A stretch of 13,994 bases of DNA, taken from NCBI GenBank assembly GCA_002397155.1, contig DGZR01000013.1:1-13994 (forward strand), read 5' to 3'. Origin of the DNA: Firmicutes bacterium UBA4975 (GTDB lineage: Bacteria > Bacillota > Proteinivoracia > UBA4975). The notes below the pieces were generated by a model. The model was not told the origin of the DNA. It saw only the letters and a list, made by a program, of their open reading frames with translations, and searched no databases. The number at the start of each line of letters is the position of its first letter. Position 1 is the stretch's first letter. A program made the translations under genes and the position numbers. This document shows positions 12,959 to 13,994 of the stretch, piece after piece.

Positions 12959-13939
12959 ATGAATTATCTGACTGTAAAAGAAGCCGGTGAAAAATGGGAG
13001 CTTGACTGCGGGATTGTCATGCTGTACTGCGCCGAGGGCCAAATACCAGGTGCCGTAAAAAAAGGCGGCCTGTGGCTCATCCCTCAAAATGCCCTTAAGC
13101 CGGATGGGCGAGGGCATGACCTCCCCTCCAGCGAAAAGGAAATTGCAGTAAGCAAGGATATATATGATTTGTTTCACCAGAGGAAGAATAATTGTGAATG
13201 GCTTTTTGACTCTTTGTACGAGAATAAGGATCTCTTTGTCGAGATTGTTAAGCGCTTCCCTTATCCTATGCATATCTGCGCGCCGGATGGAACCCTGCTC
13301 TTGGCCAATGAAGAGTTCTTGAAGTTTGCCGGAATATCCAATCCCCAAAGACTGTACAAGAAACACAATATCTTGCTTAATCCAGCCCTGGAAAGATGGG
13401 GCATTAAAGATTTTATGCTGCAGGCATACCAGGGAGAAGTTGTCCACATCCATGATGTAAAAGTACCCCTTCAGGAGATCAACCAGCGGTTGGGGGATGA
13501 TAATAAATCGGTGGACGGCAGCATGTTTCAGAACATGACGGCATTTCCGATTCGCGATAAGAACGACCGCTTGCTATACATCGTAACTGTCTTCACCACA
13601 AGCCGCCATTATCACGGCAGAGAAGAGATTATTAAGGGCAAGGAATATATCGACGACTACTGGCAGGAAGAATTCGACGCCAATAAATTGGCAGAGGTCG
13701 TACATATGAGCAAGTATCATTATTCTCGCCTTTTTAGGCAGCACACCGGCCTGACACCGCACCAATACTACCTCGATGTCAAGGTCGCTAAGCTCAAAGA
13801 AAAGCTATGCGACAGCAATCTCTCGGTGGCCCAGGCCTTTGCCGACTGCGGCGTCGACTACAACGGGAACTATGCCAAGCTATTCAAGCAGCGAGTAGGT
13901 ATGACCCCAGCTGAGTACCAGAAAATGATGACACTATGA
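12959..13939 (+). CDS. Three-part transcriptional regulator: excisionase/MerR-like HTH, PAS-like domain, AraC-type HTH
   Basis: A 326-aa protein. Residues 1-48 (NYLTVKEAGEKWELD, GQIPGAVKKGGLWLIP) match the small winged HTH of excisionase/MerR-like proteins common in Clostridia. Residues about 93-215 look like a PAS sensor: FPYPMHICAPDGTLLLANEE at the start and a DRLLYIVTVFTT strand at the end. Residues about 235-326 are an AraC/XylS-type double HTH, with DANKLAEVVHMSKYHYSRLF, TGLTPHQYYLDVKVAKLKEK, then a second HTH and the closing GMTPAEYQ. I chose ATG 12959 because AGGTGG lies eight bases upstream; an in-frame GTG at 12947 overlaps that site. Its target is not known; the divergent region at 5278-5537 is one candidate, and self-control is common for AraC-type proteins. 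GC is visibly lower than in neighbours except in the last part. Confidence 0.87.
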   Translation: MNYLTVKEAGEKWELDCGIVMLYCAEGQIPGAVKKGGLWLIPQNALKPDGRGHDLPSSEKEIAVSKDIYDLFHQRKNNCEWLFDSLYENKDLFVEIVKRFPYPMHICAPDGTLLLANEEFLKFAGISNPQRLYKKHNILLNPALERWGIKDFMLQAYQGEVVHIHDVKVPLQEINQRLGDDNKSVDGSMFQNMTAFPIRDKNDRLLYIVTVFTTSRHYHGREEIIKGKEYIDDYWQEEFDANKLAEVVHMSKYHYSRLFRQHTGLTPHQYYLDVKVAKLKEKLCDSNLSVAQAFADCGVDYNGNYAKLFKQRVGMTPAEYQKMMTL

Positions 13940-13962
13940 TAGAGAAAGAGAATACAACCAAA

Positions 13963-13994
13963 GGCTTCCGCCAGTTCACGAGGGTGCGGAGGCC
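13963..13994 (+). terminator. Probable terminator hairpin after the regulator, cut by the window edge
   Basis: GGCTTCCGC (13963-13971) pairs with GCGGAGGCC (13986-13994) over nine base pairs including one wobble, with a 14-nt loop. The stem ends on the last base of the window, so the T-run needed to prove a terminator cannot be seen. Confidence 0.5.

Noticed and set aside
1..13994. tRNA genes, CRISPR arrays, insertion sequences, phage or integrase genes
   Set aside because: Read through for cloverleaf ends, regularly spaced repeats, transposase motifs and terminal inverted repeats; none found.

Overview
The window looks like a chromosomal segment of a fairly GC-rich Bacillota, probably of the Clostridia type. 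The evidence is strong AGGAGG-type ribosome binding sites, consensus sigma-A promoters, GC-rich intrinsic terminators with short T-runs, a solitary ECF S component, and a clostridial-style macro-domain/vWA pair. No species can be named from the sequence alone. I see no tRNA, rRNA, CRISPR array, insertion sequence or phage gene. Coding density is high; the longest gene-free stretch is the roughly 260-base divergent region at 5278-5537.

Left part (1-3513): a minus-strand ECF transporter S component (33-566) with its own promoter and terminator is divergent from a plus-strand three-gene unit. That unit encodes a MATE efflux transporter (775-2181), an RluA-type pseudouridine synthase (2216-2893) and a GNAT-like acetyltransferase (2909-3484), and ends in a strong terminator that begins at the last stop codon. 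The two promoters stand back to back about 45 bp apart, and both have the -10 sequence TAACAT.

Middle left (3577-5277, minus strand): a macro-domain protein with a C-terminal helical, HTH-like extension, followed by a small soluble vWA protein with an intact MIDAS metal site. They probably form a two-gene operon linked to ADP-ribose or NAD-derived metabolites. The role is unknown.

Centre (5450-11934, plus strand): the most interesting unit. A near-consensus promoter drives a lipoprotein that I assign to the DUF3798 group of solute-binding-like proteins. After it comes a long terminator-like hairpin, then a tandem-domain ABC ATPase, two BPD_transp_2-type permeases and an M24 metallopeptidase, packed with gaps of 14 and 4 nt and one 1-nt overlap, then a terminator. 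The layout is that of nucleoside/sugar (BMP/CUT2-like) importers, but the binding protein is of a different, uncharacterised family and the last gene is a cytoplasmic peptidase. The likely scheme is that the lipoprotein captures an unknown ligand, the ATPase and permeases import it, and the M24 enzyme may process it, so a peptide or amino-acid conjugate is a reasonable guess.

Right part (12039-13939, plus strand): a Cof-type HAD phosphatase and an unusual regulator with an N-terminal excisionase/MerR-like HTH, a PAS-like middle and a C-terminal AraC-type HTH. The first two thirds of the regulator gene are clearly lower in GC than the neighbours. The window ends inside a probable terminator hairpin.
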